Shown: positions 1 to 7,300 of the stretch, piece by piece
Layout: each line of letters opens with the position of its first letter
Position numbering within the stretch: the stretch's first letter is position 1
Assembly (NCBI RefSeq): GCF_001500045.1
Contig: NZ_LQIX01000026.1
Coordinates: 1-41,453 of the forward strand
DNA: 41,453 nucleotides
Reading direction: 5' to 3'
From: Mycobacterium sp. GA-1199
GTDB lineage: Bacteria; Actinomycetota; Actinomycetes; Mycobacteriales; Mycobacteriaceae
Made by a program: the position numbers and the translations under genes
The notes under the pieces: generated by a model
The model's input: the letters and a program-made list of their open reading frames with translations, nothing else
The model's database searches: none
What the model was told of the DNA's origin: nothing

Positions 1-1
1 C

Positions 2-460
2 CGGGGGCGGCTCCCCCCCTCGGGGGGAACGGTAGTTTTGGGCCCGGGGCCGGTGCTGGCACTGTTCGCGGCGGGGGCGGGTGTGGGAGTCGGGGCCCTC
101 ACCCGCTCGCCGCTCGCCGCGGTAGGCGGAATCCTGCTGTGGGCGTTCGTCGTCGAAACAGCGGCGGGGTATCTGCCGAATGGGGCGACGCTGCAGCGCT
201 TCATGCCGCTGCTGAACGCGGTGTACGCGACCGGCCAAGACACCGTCCTGACGCCGCCGTGGGGCCAGGACGGCGCGCTGCTCTACGCATGCTCAGTATT
301 CACGGCGATCTTCGTGATCGCCGTCGTGGGAAGGACAATTCGAAAATGTCTGGTAGAGAATCACTTCCGCTCGCGCAGCGGTCCGACGCAGACCTGCCGG
401 GGCACTGGCTGCTGGCCCGGCTCGGCAAACGGGTACTGCGCCCGGGCGGGCTCGAGCTGA
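2..460 (+). CDS. ABC-2 type transporter permease, C-terminal part (5' end outside window)
   Basis: The frame is open from the first bases, so the start lies outside the window. The visible part has hydrophobic stretches separated by a loop, with the pattern LTRSPLAAVGGILLWAFVVE followed by a Pro/Gly-rich loop and a last helix ending in GRTIRK. This is the usual last third of ABC-2 permeases, which form the membrane channel of an exporter. The frame runs about 38 codons beyond GRTIRK and overlaps the next gene by 115 bp. That tail looks unlike a permease end, so a sequence error or frameshift near 340 is possible. The substrate cannot be inferred. The family call is from the hydrophobicity pattern only. 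Confidence 0.5.
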   Translation, partial: RGRLPPSGGTVVLGPGPVLALFAAGAGVGVGALTRSPLAAVGGILLWAFVVETAAGYLPNGATLQRFMPLLNAVYATGQDTVLTPPWGQDGALLYACSVFTAIFVIAVVGRTIRKCLVENHFRSRSGPTQTCRGTGCWPGSANGYCARAGSS

Positions 461-1149
461 CCAGCCGGCTGCTCGCGGCCGCCAAGGTCGGCGGCGCTGA
501 CGTCGTCGAGCTCGGCCCGGGTCTGGGGCGCACCGCCACCGACATCGTCGCCCAACGGCCGCGGTCCTACGTCGGTGTCGACGACACGGAGGCCACCAGT
601 GAGACGGTGCGTGCGGTCGTCGCACCCGTCGACGGCAAGGTGGTGGTGGCCAACGCCGCCGATACCGGATTGCCTTCCGGCAGCGCCGATGTGGTCATCG
701 GCGAGGCGATGCTGACGATGCAGGGCGACCGCGACAAGCGCGCGATCGTCGCCGAGGCGTTCCGGGTGCTGCGACCGGGCGGCCGCTACGCGATCCACGA
801 ACTGGGGCTGCAGCCCGACGACCTTCCGCAGGACACCAAGGACGTGATCCGTCGGGACATGGCGCGCGCGATCAAGGTCAACGCGCGGCCGCTGACGACG
901 TCGGAATGGGTGGCGCTGCTGACCGAGGCCGGGTTCGAGGTCGTGACCGTCGACCACGCGAAGATGGCGCTGCTCAATCCCGCCCGGGTCCTGGCCGACG
1001 AGGGGTTCACCGGTGCGTTGCGGATCGTCGGCAACCTGATCGTCAGGCCGGCGGCGCGCAAGCGGGTCATCGGTATGCGCAAGACGTTCCACCGCTATCG
1101 GCGCGCGCTGACCGCGGTCGCGGTGGTCGGTGTTGTGCCGACGTCGTGA
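346..1149 (+). CDS. class I SAM-dependent methyltransferase
   Basis: This encodes 267 aa and transfers a methyl group from S-adenosylmethionine to an unknown substrate. The SAM-binding glycine motif VVELGPGLGRT is at about residues 53-63, an acidic residue (GVDDTE) ends the second strand, and RVLRPGGRYAIHELG is the typical motif of strand 5 and the following turn. The ATG at 346 is chosen because the longer upstream frame overlaps the permease and lacks methyltransferase features. The stop is 12 bp before the next regulator gene on the same strand, so methyltransferase, regulator and cupin are probably one transcript. The substrate is unknown. Confidence 0.85.
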   Translation: MSGRESLPLAQRSDADLPGHWLLARLGKRVLRPGGLELTSRLLAAAKVGGADVVELGPGLGRTATDIVAQRPRSYVGVDDTEATSETVRAVVAPVDGKVVVANAADTGLPSGSADVVIGEAMLTMQGDRDKRAIVAEAFRVLRPGGRYAIHELGLQPDDLPQDTKDVIRRDMARAIKVNARPLTTSEWVALLTEAGFEVVTVDHAKMALLNPARVLADEGFTGALRIVGNLIVRPAARKRVIGMRKTFHRYRRALTAVAVVGVVPTS

Positions 1150-1161
1150 CAGACTCGGACC

Positions 1162-1836
1162 ATGCCAGTGTCGCGCCACGATCTCGATGCGCAGCCGGAA
1201 CGGGCTGCAGGGCAGCAGCGCCAGAAGGTGTTGAGCCTGCTGAAGAACGCCGCGGATCCCGTCGACGCCCAACAAGTGGCCGACGCGCTGCAGATTCACG
1301 TCACCACGGCCCGCTTCCACCTGACCACGCTGGAGGAGCAGGGCTTCATCCGGCGGGGTAATGCGGCCAAGGCCGGTCGAGCGGGGCGACCGCGGCTCAC
1401 CTATGAATTGGCGCCCCGATTCGACTACGCCGACATCGTCTCGCTGTTCGCCGCGCACCTGGGCGGAACCGTGCAGGAGCGCGAACAACGTGCTCTGCAA
1501 ATCGGGGCGGACCTGGCCCATCGGGTCCGCTTGGCCCGCCGACGGCCCGAGGCCACGATCGCCGATATGGTGGTCGCCACCCTCAACGAACTCGGTTTCC
1601 AGGTTCGTTCACTGCTGACGTCGTTCGGCGAAGTGACGGTGCAGATCTGCACGTGCCCGCTGGCCGAGGTGGCCGCGTCGGCGCCGGAAGTCGTGCGCGG
1701 CATCCAGCAGGGCCTCATCCAAGAGGTGATCAACCTGAACGCTGATGCCGTCGGCGCCCGGTACCAGGCGTCGGTGACGCCGGACCCGCACGGTGGTTCG
1801 TGCGAAGTCAGTTTGGTGTTGCGCCCCGAACGGTGA
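1162..1836 (+). CDS. winged-helix transcriptional regulator, SufR/ArsR-like with C-terminal cysteines
   Basis: This encodes 224 aa. Residues 20-80 form a winged HTH (QRQKVLSLLKNA, VTTARFHLTTLEEQGFIRR). The rest resembles the effector domain of SufR-type regulators, which bind an iron-sulfur cluster through three cysteines. Visible cysteines are C163, C165 and C214. The family's middle cysteine, about 12-13 residues after the CP pair, is replaced here (EVVRG). Either the cluster ligands differ or the protein senses something else. It lies between a methyltransferase and a cupin gene in a tight operon and may autoregulate it. The DNA-binding call is firm, the sensing role is inference. Confidence 0.75.
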   Translation: MPVSRHDLDAQPERAAGQQRQKVLSLLKNAADPVDAQQVADALQIHVTTARFHLTTLEEQGFIRRGNAAKAGRAGRPRLTYELAPRFDYADIVSLFAAHLGGTVQEREQRALQIGADLAHRVRLARRRPEATIADMVVATLNELGFQVRSLLTSFGEVTVQICTCPLAEVAASAPEVVRGIQQGLIQEVINLNADAVGARYQASVTPDPHGGSCEVSLVLRPER

Positions 1837-1861
1837 AAGCCGGGGCGAGAAGGGAAGACTC

Positions 1862-2203
1862 ATGACCGCGACAACCGCGCTGTCGTTACAACAGCTCGCC
1901 GACGAACAGCTCGCCGCCGCAAAGGCCGCTTCGTCCGGACGTTCCGCGCAGACCGTGTACGGCGGGAGCGGCCGTACGCTCCGTCAGACCCTACTGGCGC
2001 TGACCGCCGGCCATGGCCTCGACGATCACGAAAGTCCCGGCGAGGCAACGCTGTTGGTGCTGCGCGGGCGCGTGCAACTCCGCGCGGTGAGCGCCTCGGT
2101 GGAGGGCGGCGCAGGAGACTACCTCGCCATACCGAACGAACGCCATAGCCTTGCCGCCCTTGAGGATTCGGCGGTGTTGTTGACGGTCGTCGCCAAGAAG
2201 TGA
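1862..2203 (+). CDS. small cupin-domain protein
   Basis: This encodes 113 aa. The sequence has a helical N-terminus followed by a cupin-like beta pattern: LLALTAGHGLDDHESPGEAT, LLVLRGRVQLRA, GDYLAIPNERHSLAAL. Two conserved histidine regions are typical metal ligands of single-domain cupins. The ATG at 1862 follows a purine-rich GAGAAGGGAAGACTC ribosome site. It lies 25 bp after the SufR-like regulator. Its stop is 15 bp from the stop of the convergent flavoprotein gene. Small cupins beside redox regulators often act as sensors or metal-binding accessory proteins, but the specific role here is not known. Confidence 0.7.
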   Translation: MTATTALSLQQLADEQLAAAKAASSGRSAQTVYGGSGRTLRQTLLALTAGHGLDDHESPGEATLLVLRGRVQLRAVSASVEGGAGDYLAIPNERHSLAALEDSAVLLTVVAKK

Positions 2204-2218
2204 GCTAAGCCTGCGGTC

Positions 2219-3400
2219 TCACTTGACGGTGTGCTGGGGGCCTTGGGCCTTCTTGTAGAGCGCCTTGAGCATCCGGTCGCGGAACATCGCGTTGTCGATC
2301 AGCTTGATTCCGGCATTGGCGACCTTCGGATACCCGAGCAGCTTGTGGAAGTAGCGGCCGCGGCGGTATTCGCGACCCCAAGCGGCCTCCATGCGCTGTG
2401 CGTAGTTGGTGAAGTCGTCGGGTCCGCCGTTCTGCAGCGCCGCGATCGCGCATTCGCCTGCGGCCAAACCGGATTCGAGCGCCTTGGAGATCCCCGCGCC
2501 TGAGGCCGGCTTGCCTGCGCCGAGCGAATCGCCGGTGAACAGGACGCCCGGGCGCCACGGTGGCCACGCGGTGAATCCCATCGGCAGTCGCCAGGCTCGC
2601 ACGCTCTTGTTCTTCTTGAGTTCCTCGATCGGCGGGAGGTCCCACTCCGCAGGCAACGTGCGAAGGAACTCGCCGAGGAACTGCGTGGCGTTGATCGACT
2701 GCCAGTTCTTGTAGCTGTTGACGTAGCCCAGTCCGATGTTGAAGATGCCGTTGCCCATCGGGAACACCCAGCCGTACCCGGGCAACTGGTCGCCTTCGAA
2801 GACGAGCTTGAGATAGATGTCGAGGCTGTCGGAGTCCGGCCGGTTGGCGTGCATCTCCGAGCGGATCGCGATCGCCGAGTAGCCGTTGTATTCGGAGTCG
2901 ATCTTCAGGGCCCGTTTGATGGGGGAGTAGGCGCCGTCGGCGGCGATCACCGCGTCGCCGTACACCTTTTCGCCGCTCTTGAGCGTCACTCCGACAACGC
3001 GTCCGTTCTCGAGAATCGGCCCGGAAACCTCCGCGCCCTGGCGCACTTCGGCGCCCGCGGACTCGGCGTGCTTGAGAAGTGTGGTGTCAAGGCGCTCCCG
3101 GCTGACGGTATGACCGTGGTCGGGCATGCCGGGTCGCTTCGGAAACGACAGTTCCCACGCACTCGGGCTGAAGACCGTCACGCGATTCACGCGGTGATAC
3201 GTGGCCACCTCATCGGCCAGTCCCATCTTCTGCAGATAACTCACCGCGCGGGCGGTGAGCCCGTCACCGCACGGCTTGGCCCGCGGGAATTCGGCCTTGT
3301 CCAGGACCACGACCTTCGCGCCGGTCTGAGCGGCCTGCCACGCGGCTGCCGAGCCGGAGGGCCCGCCACCTGCGATGACCAGGTCGTATTGCTGCGTCAT
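2219..3400 (-). CDS. geranylgeranyl reductase family FAD-dependent oxidoreductase (MenJ-like)
   Basis: This encodes 393 aa. The N-terminal Rossmann motif is VIAGGGPSGSAAAW. CGDGLTARAV follows, and the FAD ribityl-binding motif near residue 290 is FTGDSLGAGKPASGAGISKA. These are diagnostic of the geranylgeranyl reductase/DsbA-like flavoprotein family, which saturates isoprenoid double bonds. In mycobacteria a relative, MenJ, reduces one unit of the menaquinone side chain. This protein may do that or act on another polyprenyl lipid; sequence alone does not separate paralogues. The gene stands alone, convergent with the cupin gene and divergent from the TetR gene. Confidence 0.8.
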   Translation of the reverse strand: MTQQYDLVIAGGGPSGSAAAWQAAQTGAKVVVLDKAEFPRAKPCGDGLTARAVSYLQKMGLADEVATYHRVNRVTVFSPSAWELSFPKRPGMPDHGHTVSRERLDTTLLKHAESAGAEVRQGAEVSGPILENGRVVGVTLKSGEKVYGDAVIAADGAYSPIKRALKIDSEYNGYSAIAIRSEMHANRPDSDSLDIYLKLVFEGDQLPGYGWVFPMGNGIFNIGLGYVNSYKNWQSINATQFLGEFLRTLPAEWDLPPIEELKKNKSVRAWRLPMGFTAWPPWRPGVLFTGDSLGAGKPASGAGISKALESGLAAGECAIAALQNGGPDDFTNYAQRMEAAWGREYRRGRYFHKLLGYPKVANAGIKLIDNAMFRDRMLKALYKKAQGPQHTVK

Positions 3401-3550
3401 GAAACTCGTTCCGTCGATCGACTGTCGCAGCGATATTACCCGTGCTGCGTCGGCCTCTCTTGTCGGACGGAGTTGCCCAGAGGTGGCGTCCGGAAACGTA
3501 AGTGACCTGGTCTGAGCTGGTCAGCAGTGCTTGAGCGGTAGAGTGACCGG

Positions 3551-4291
3551 GTGCGACGAGCGGGAAGGCCACGGTCGAGTGGCGAGTCGGGTGTCAAGGT
3601 GGACGCCCGCAGCGAGCGCTGGCGTGAGCACCGCAAGAAGGTGCGCGCCGAGATCGTCGACGCCGCCTTTCGCGCGATCGACCGGCTGGGCCCCAATGTC
3701 AGTGTGCGCGAGATCGCCGAAGAGGCCGGCACCGCCAAACCCAAGATCTACCGCCACTTCACCGACAAGTCCGACATGTTCAGCGAGATCGGCCAGCGTA
3801 TGCGAGACATGTTGTGGGCGGCGATCATCCCATCGATCGACGTGGAGCACGACTCGGCGCGCCAGATCGTCGGGCGTGGCGTTGCCCACTACGTCGACCT
3901 GGTCGAGCAGCATCCCAACGTGGTGCGGTTCCTGCTGCAGGGCCGGTTCGCCGACAAGTCGGCGGCCGCGATGACGACCGTCAACCGGGGCAGCGAGATC
4001 ACGCTGGCTGTCGCCGACATGATCAGCGAGGAACTCAAGGATCTGGCACCGGATCCAGCCGCCTTCGAGCTGGCCGCGTACGCGATCTTCGGCACCGCCG
4101 CGTCGGCAACCGACTGGTGGCTGGGCGACGATGACGACGGCACCCGCCGCATGCCGGCCGACCAGTTCGTCGCACACATGACCACGATCATGGTGGGCGC
4201 GATCAACGGCACCGCCGAGCTGTTGGGCATCCAAATCGACCCTGACCAGCCGGTTCACACCGCGGTTCGCAGGCAGCAGCCGGTCGCCTGA
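3551..4291 (+). CDS. TetR-family transcriptional regulator (Rv3050c-like)
   Basis: This encodes 246 aa. The HTH is at about residues 35-80 (AEIVDAAFRAIDRLG, VSVREIAEEAGTAKPKIYRHF, TDKSDMF), the canonical TetR pattern with the KIYRHF recognition helix. The ligand domain continues to the end with an aromatic/acidic TDWWLGDDDDGTRRM segment. GTG 3551 is the longest sensible start; a shorter start is possible because the first 15 residues are low complexity. It sits upstream of the flavin monooxygenase as in M. tuberculosis, which suggests it may control that gene. The ligand is unknown. Confidence 0.85.
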   Translation: MRRAGRPRSSGESGVKVDARSERWREHRKKVRAEIVDAAFRAIDRLGPNVSVREIAEEAGTAKPKIYRHFTDKSDMFSEIGQRMRDMLWAAIIPSIDVEHDSARQIVGRGVAHYVDLVEQHPNVVRFLLQGRFADKSAAAMTTVNRGSEITLAVADMISEELKDLAPDPAAFELAAYAIFGTAASATDWWLGDDDDGTRRMPADQFVAHMTTIMVGAINGTAELLGIQIDPDQPVHTAVRRQQPVA

Positions 4292-4311
4292 CGCCCGGGC
4301 TGATCACCCGC

Positions 4312-4368
4312 CGAGTGTGGGGTTTGACACGCTTCGAGGCGTCGGACCGTGCCATGAGGCCACACTCG
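4312..4368. repeat. intergenic hairpin, inverted repeat CGAGTGTGG / CCACACTCG
   Basis: A perfect 9-bp inverted repeat at 4312-4320 and 4360-4368 encloses about 39 nt. It lies 21 bp after the TetR stop and about 100 bp before the monooxygenase. Dispersed palindromes beginning CGAGTGTGG are common between mycobacterial genes, by recollection. It could serve as a terminator or be a repeated extragenic palindrome. Confidence 0.5.
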
Positions 4369-4468
4369 ACAGCACGGTAGGGAGCGGACGTCGTCATTGA
4401 CACCCGCGCCCGTGGCCCGGAAACTTGAGGCAAGTACCCGGTACCGGCGTTCCCAGGAAAGAGGCCCA

Positions 4469-5992
4469 ATGATGACGGTGGCCGAGCAGGCGGCCCACAC
4501 AGCCGCCCAACCCGTGCACACCCGCGCACTGATCATCGGTACCGGCTTCTCCGGTCTCGGGATGGGCATCGAGCTGCAGAAGCGCGGTGTCGAGTTCCTG
4601 ATCCTGGAGAAGGCCGACGAGATCGGGGGCACCTGGCGGGACAACACCTATCCGGGATGCGCGTGTGACATCCCGTCGCACATGTACTCGTTCTCGTTCG
4701 AACCCAAGCCCGACTGGAAGCACATGTGGTCGTTCCAGCCGGAGATCTTCGACTACCTCAAAGGGGTGGCCGACAAGTACGGGCTGCGTCGGTATATCCG
4801 GTTCGGTGCGTACGTCGACCGTGCACATTGGGACGACAACGAACTGCGCTGGCATGTGTTCACCAAGGACGGCCGCGAGTTCGTCGCGCAGTTCGTGGTG
4901 TCCGGTGCGGGCGGTCTGCACATCCCGTTCGTTCCGGAGTTTCCCGGGCTTGACGAATTCACCGGTGCCACTTTTCATTCCGCCGAGTGGGACCACAGCG
5001 TCGACCTCACCGGCAAACGGGTCGCGGTGATCGGCACCGGCGCCAGCGCGATCCAGATCGTGCCCGAGATCGTCAAGGACGTCGGCGCGCTGCATCTGTA
5101 CCAGCGCACGCCGGCGTGGGTGATGCCGCGGCCGAACAACCCGATTCCGCGCTGGATGCGCGACCTGTTCACCAACGTGCCGGGCACCCGGCAACTGATG
5201 CGCGCGGGCATCTACTGGATTCACGAGGGCGTCGGTTTCGCGATGACCCGGGAGCCGCGACTGTTGAAAATCGGTGAGCTGCTGGGGAAGTGGAACATCC
5301 GCAGGTCCATCAAGGACCGGGAGCTACGCCGTAAGCTGACACCGAACTACCGCGCCGGTTGCAAGCGAATCCTGAACTCCGACACCTACTACCGCGGCAT
5401 CGCCGACCCGAAGACCGAGGTGATCACCGACGGTATCGCGCGGTTCACCCCGCGGGGCGTCGTCACCGCCGACGGCGCTGAACGCGAGGTGGACGTCGTC
5501 GTGTTCGCCACCGGCTTCCACGTCACCGATTCCTACACCTACGTTCACATCAAGGGCCCGCGTGGCGAGGACCTGGTGGACCGCTGGAATCGCGAGGGCA
5601 TCGCGGCGCTGCGCGGCATCACGGTCGCCGACATGCCGAACCTGTTCTTGCTGCTCGGACCCAACACCGCGCTGGGGCACAACTCGGTGGTGTTCATGAT
5701 CGAGTCGCAGATCCGCTACGCCGCGCAGGCGATCGCGGCCGTCGACCGAGCCGGCGCGCAGGCGTTGGCGCCGACCCGCGAGGCTCAGGACCGTTACAAC
5801 GAACAGCTGCAGAACGAACTGGCCGGGACCGTGTGGAGCACCGGCGGTTGTCAGAGCTGGTATCTCGACGAGCACGGCGTCAACCGAACGCTGTGGAGCG
5901 GCATGACATGGCAGTACTGGTTGGCGACCCGCAAGTTCGACAAGTCCGAGTATCGGTTCTTCGGCCGGCAGCGCGCCGAGCTCGCTGCCTAG
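4469..5992 (+). CDS. flavin-containing (Baeyer-Villiger type) monooxygenase, Rv3049c-like
   Basis: This encodes 507 aa. FAD-binding GTGFSG is at residues 24-29. The Baeyer-Villiger fingerprint FxGxxxHxxxWD is present as F164, G166, H170, W174, D175. The NADPH-binding GTGASA is at 189-194. These enzymes insert one oxygen atom into ketones or oxidise heteroatoms using NADPH and O2. The motif VVVFATGFHVTDSY near residue 345 is the usual family signature. ATG 4469 has an AGGAAAGAGG ribosome site and is preferred over an upstream frame that adds 24 residues. The natural substrate is unknown. Position next to the TetR gene and nrdF2 matches M. tuberculosis. Confidence 0.9.
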   Translation: MMTVAEQAAHTAAQPVHTRALIIGTGFSGLGMGIELQKRGVEFLILEKADEIGGTWRDNTYPGCACDIPSHMYSFSFEPKPDWKHMWSFQPEIFDYLKGVADKYGLRRYIRFGAYVDRAHWDDNELRWHVFTKDGREFVAQFVVSGAGGLHIPFVPEFPGLDEFTGATFHSAEWDHSVDLTGKRVAVIGTGASAIQIVPEIVKDVGALHLYQRTPAWVMPRPNNPIPRWMRDLFTNVPGTRQLMRAGIYWIHEGVGFAMTREPRLLKIGELLGKWNIRRSIKDRELRRKLTPNYRAGCKRILNSDTYYRGIADPKTEVITDGIARFTPRGVVTADGAEREVDVVVFATGFHVTDSYTYVHIKGPRGEDLVDRWNREGIAALRGITVADMPNLFLLLGPNTALGHNSVVFMIESQIRYAAQAIAAVDRAGAQALAPTREAQDRYNEQLQNELAGTVWSTGGCQSWYLDEHGVNRTLWSGMTWQYWLATRKFDKSEYRFFGRQRAELAA

Positions 5993-6091
5993 TGTGCGCT
6001 GAGATCGCGATTCGGCCCGAAACGGCGCGAATAGTCGATCAGAATGCACACTGGCCGCAGCGGTGACCCGGAGGCGGGAGCGACACGCCAA

Positions 6092-6107
6092 ACACACGAT
6101 GTTGTGT
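6092..6107. promoter_or_regulatory. candidate NrdR box upstream of nrdF2
   Basis: The 16-bp palindrome ACACACGATGTTGTGT lies 91 bp before the nrdF2 start. By my count it agrees at 13 of 16 positions with the remembered NrdR consensus acaCwATATaTwGtgt. NrdR represses ribonucleotide reductase genes in many bacteria. NrdR boxes are usually paired and I do not see a second clear copy here, so the assignment is tentative. Confidence 0.4.
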
Positions 6108-6198
6108 TGCCCGTGGATGTCGTCCCCCAGGGGTAGTGTCGATGTCGGGCGAAAGAACCCGCGTCAAGCGGACAAAGACCAGGTGAAATGGGGTTCTC

Positions 6199-7173
6199 GT
6201 GAGTGATGGAGTGAAGCTGATTGACCGTGTCTCGGCGATCAACTGGAACCGTCTCCAGGACGAGAAGGATGCCGAGGTCTGGGACCGGCTGACGGGCAAC
6301 TTCTGGTTGCCGGAGAAGGTGCCGGTATCCAATGACATTCCGTCGTGGAACACGCTCAACGACCATGAGAAGCAGTTGACGATGCGCGTGTTCACCGGCC
6401 TGACGCTGCTCGACACCATCCAGGGCACGGTCGGGGCGGTCAGCCTGATCCCCGACGCGCTGACCCCGCATGAGGAAGCCGTTTACACCAACATCGCGTT
6501 CATGGAGTCGGTGCACGCGCGCAGCTACAGCAACATCTTCTCCACGCTGTGCTCGACCGCCGAGATCGACGATGCCTTCCGCTGGTCGGAGGAGAACCCC
6601 AATCTGCAGCGCAAGGCCGAGATCGTCATGCAGTACTACAAGGGTGACGAGCCGCTCAAGCGCAAGGTGGCCTCGACGCTGCTGGAGAGCTTCCTGTTCT
6701 ACTCCGGGTTCTACCTGCCGATGTACTGGAGCAGCCGGGCCAAGCTGACCAACACCGCCGACATGATCCGGTTGATCATCCGTGACGAGGCCGTGCACGG
6801 CTATTACATCGGCTACAAATTCCAACGCGGTCTGGCGCTCGAGGACGCCGCCAAGCAGACCGAACTGAAGGACTACACCTACGAGCTGCTTTTCGAGCTC
6901 TACGACAACGAGGTCGAATACACCCAAGACCTCTACGACGGTGTCGGGCTGACCGAGGACGTCAAGAAGTTCCTGCGCTACAACGCCAACAAGGCCCTGA
7001 TGAACCTCGGCTACGAGGCGCTGTTCCCTCGCGATGAGACCGACGTCAACCCGGCGATCCTGTCGGCGCTGTCACCCAACGCCGACGAAAACCACGACTT
7101 CTTCTCGGGTTCGGGGTCGAGTTACGTGATCGGCAAGGCCGTCGTCACCGAAGACGAGGACTGGGACTTCTAG
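6199..7173 (+). CDS. nrdF2: class Ib ribonucleoside-diphosphate reductase, beta subunit
   Basis: This encodes 324 aa, the usual NrdF length. It houses the dimetal centre and tyrosyl radical that drive reduction of ribonucleotides on NrdE. Visible metal-site motifs are the Asp in TLLDTIQG, FMESVHARSYSNIF (E-x-x-H plus the radical Tyr region) and DEAVHGYYIGYKFQ (E-x-x-H). The acidic C-terminus ends EDEDWDF, the tail that docks onto NrdE. The gene is complete although a mobile element is integrated at its 3' end: the attachment core carries the native C-terminal codons and stop. GTG 6199 follows AGGTGAAA. nrdE is not in this window. Confidence 0.96.
   Translation: MSDGVKLIDRVSAINWNRLQDEKDAEVWDRLTGNFWLPEKVPVSNDIPSWNTLNDHEKQLTMRVFTGLTLLDTIQGTVGAVSLIPDALTPHEEAVYTNIAFMESVHARSYSNIFSTLCSTAEIDDAFRWSEENPNLQRKAEIVMQYYKGDEPLKRKVASTLLESFLFYSGFYLPMYWSSRAKLTNTADMIRLIIRDEAVHGYYIGYKFQRGLALEDAAKQTELKDYTYELLFELYDNEVEYTQDLYDGVGLTEDVKKFLRYNANKALMNLGYEALFPRDETDVNPAILSALSPNADENHDFFSGSGSSYVIGKAVVTEDEDWDF
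7090..7173 (+). other. attL: nrdF2 3' end, attachment core
   Basis: This is the left copy of the 84-bp direct repeat. It is identical to the right copy except at 7107 (G here, C at 23674), a synonymous change in a Ser codon. The longest perfect run is 66 bp, 7108-7173, ending exactly at the stop codon. The similarity stops immediately after the TAG. Confidence 0.9.
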
Positions 7174-7262
7174 AAGGGCAGTTCAGAGGCACGATCCTGC
7201 CTAGCGGCGGCCTCGCGAGCGGGGCCGATTGCGGGCCCGCAGGAGACCTGCCTCGGTGCTTC

Positions 7263-7300
7263 TGCCCACATTTTGCCCACACTTATCTACGCTGTGGGCA
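7263..7300. promoter_or_regulatory. putative left integrase arm-type sites (TGCCCACA x2 direct, x1 inverted)
   Basis: TGCCCACA occurs at 7263-7270 and 7274-7281, 11 bp apart, and its inverse TGTGGGCA at 7293-7300. The same arrangement, with the same 11-bp step, is found at the right end. Repeats at both ends of an element next to the core are typical arm sites of tyrosine integrases. The inverted copy overlaps the first base of the integrase start codon, so integrase binding could repress its own gene. Confidence 0.65.

Noticed and set aside
361..1521. Long leftward open frame opposite the methyltransferase and regulator
   Set aside because: High GC opens the antisense frame; the sequence is Arg/His/Gly-rich and the plus-strand genes have clear motifs.
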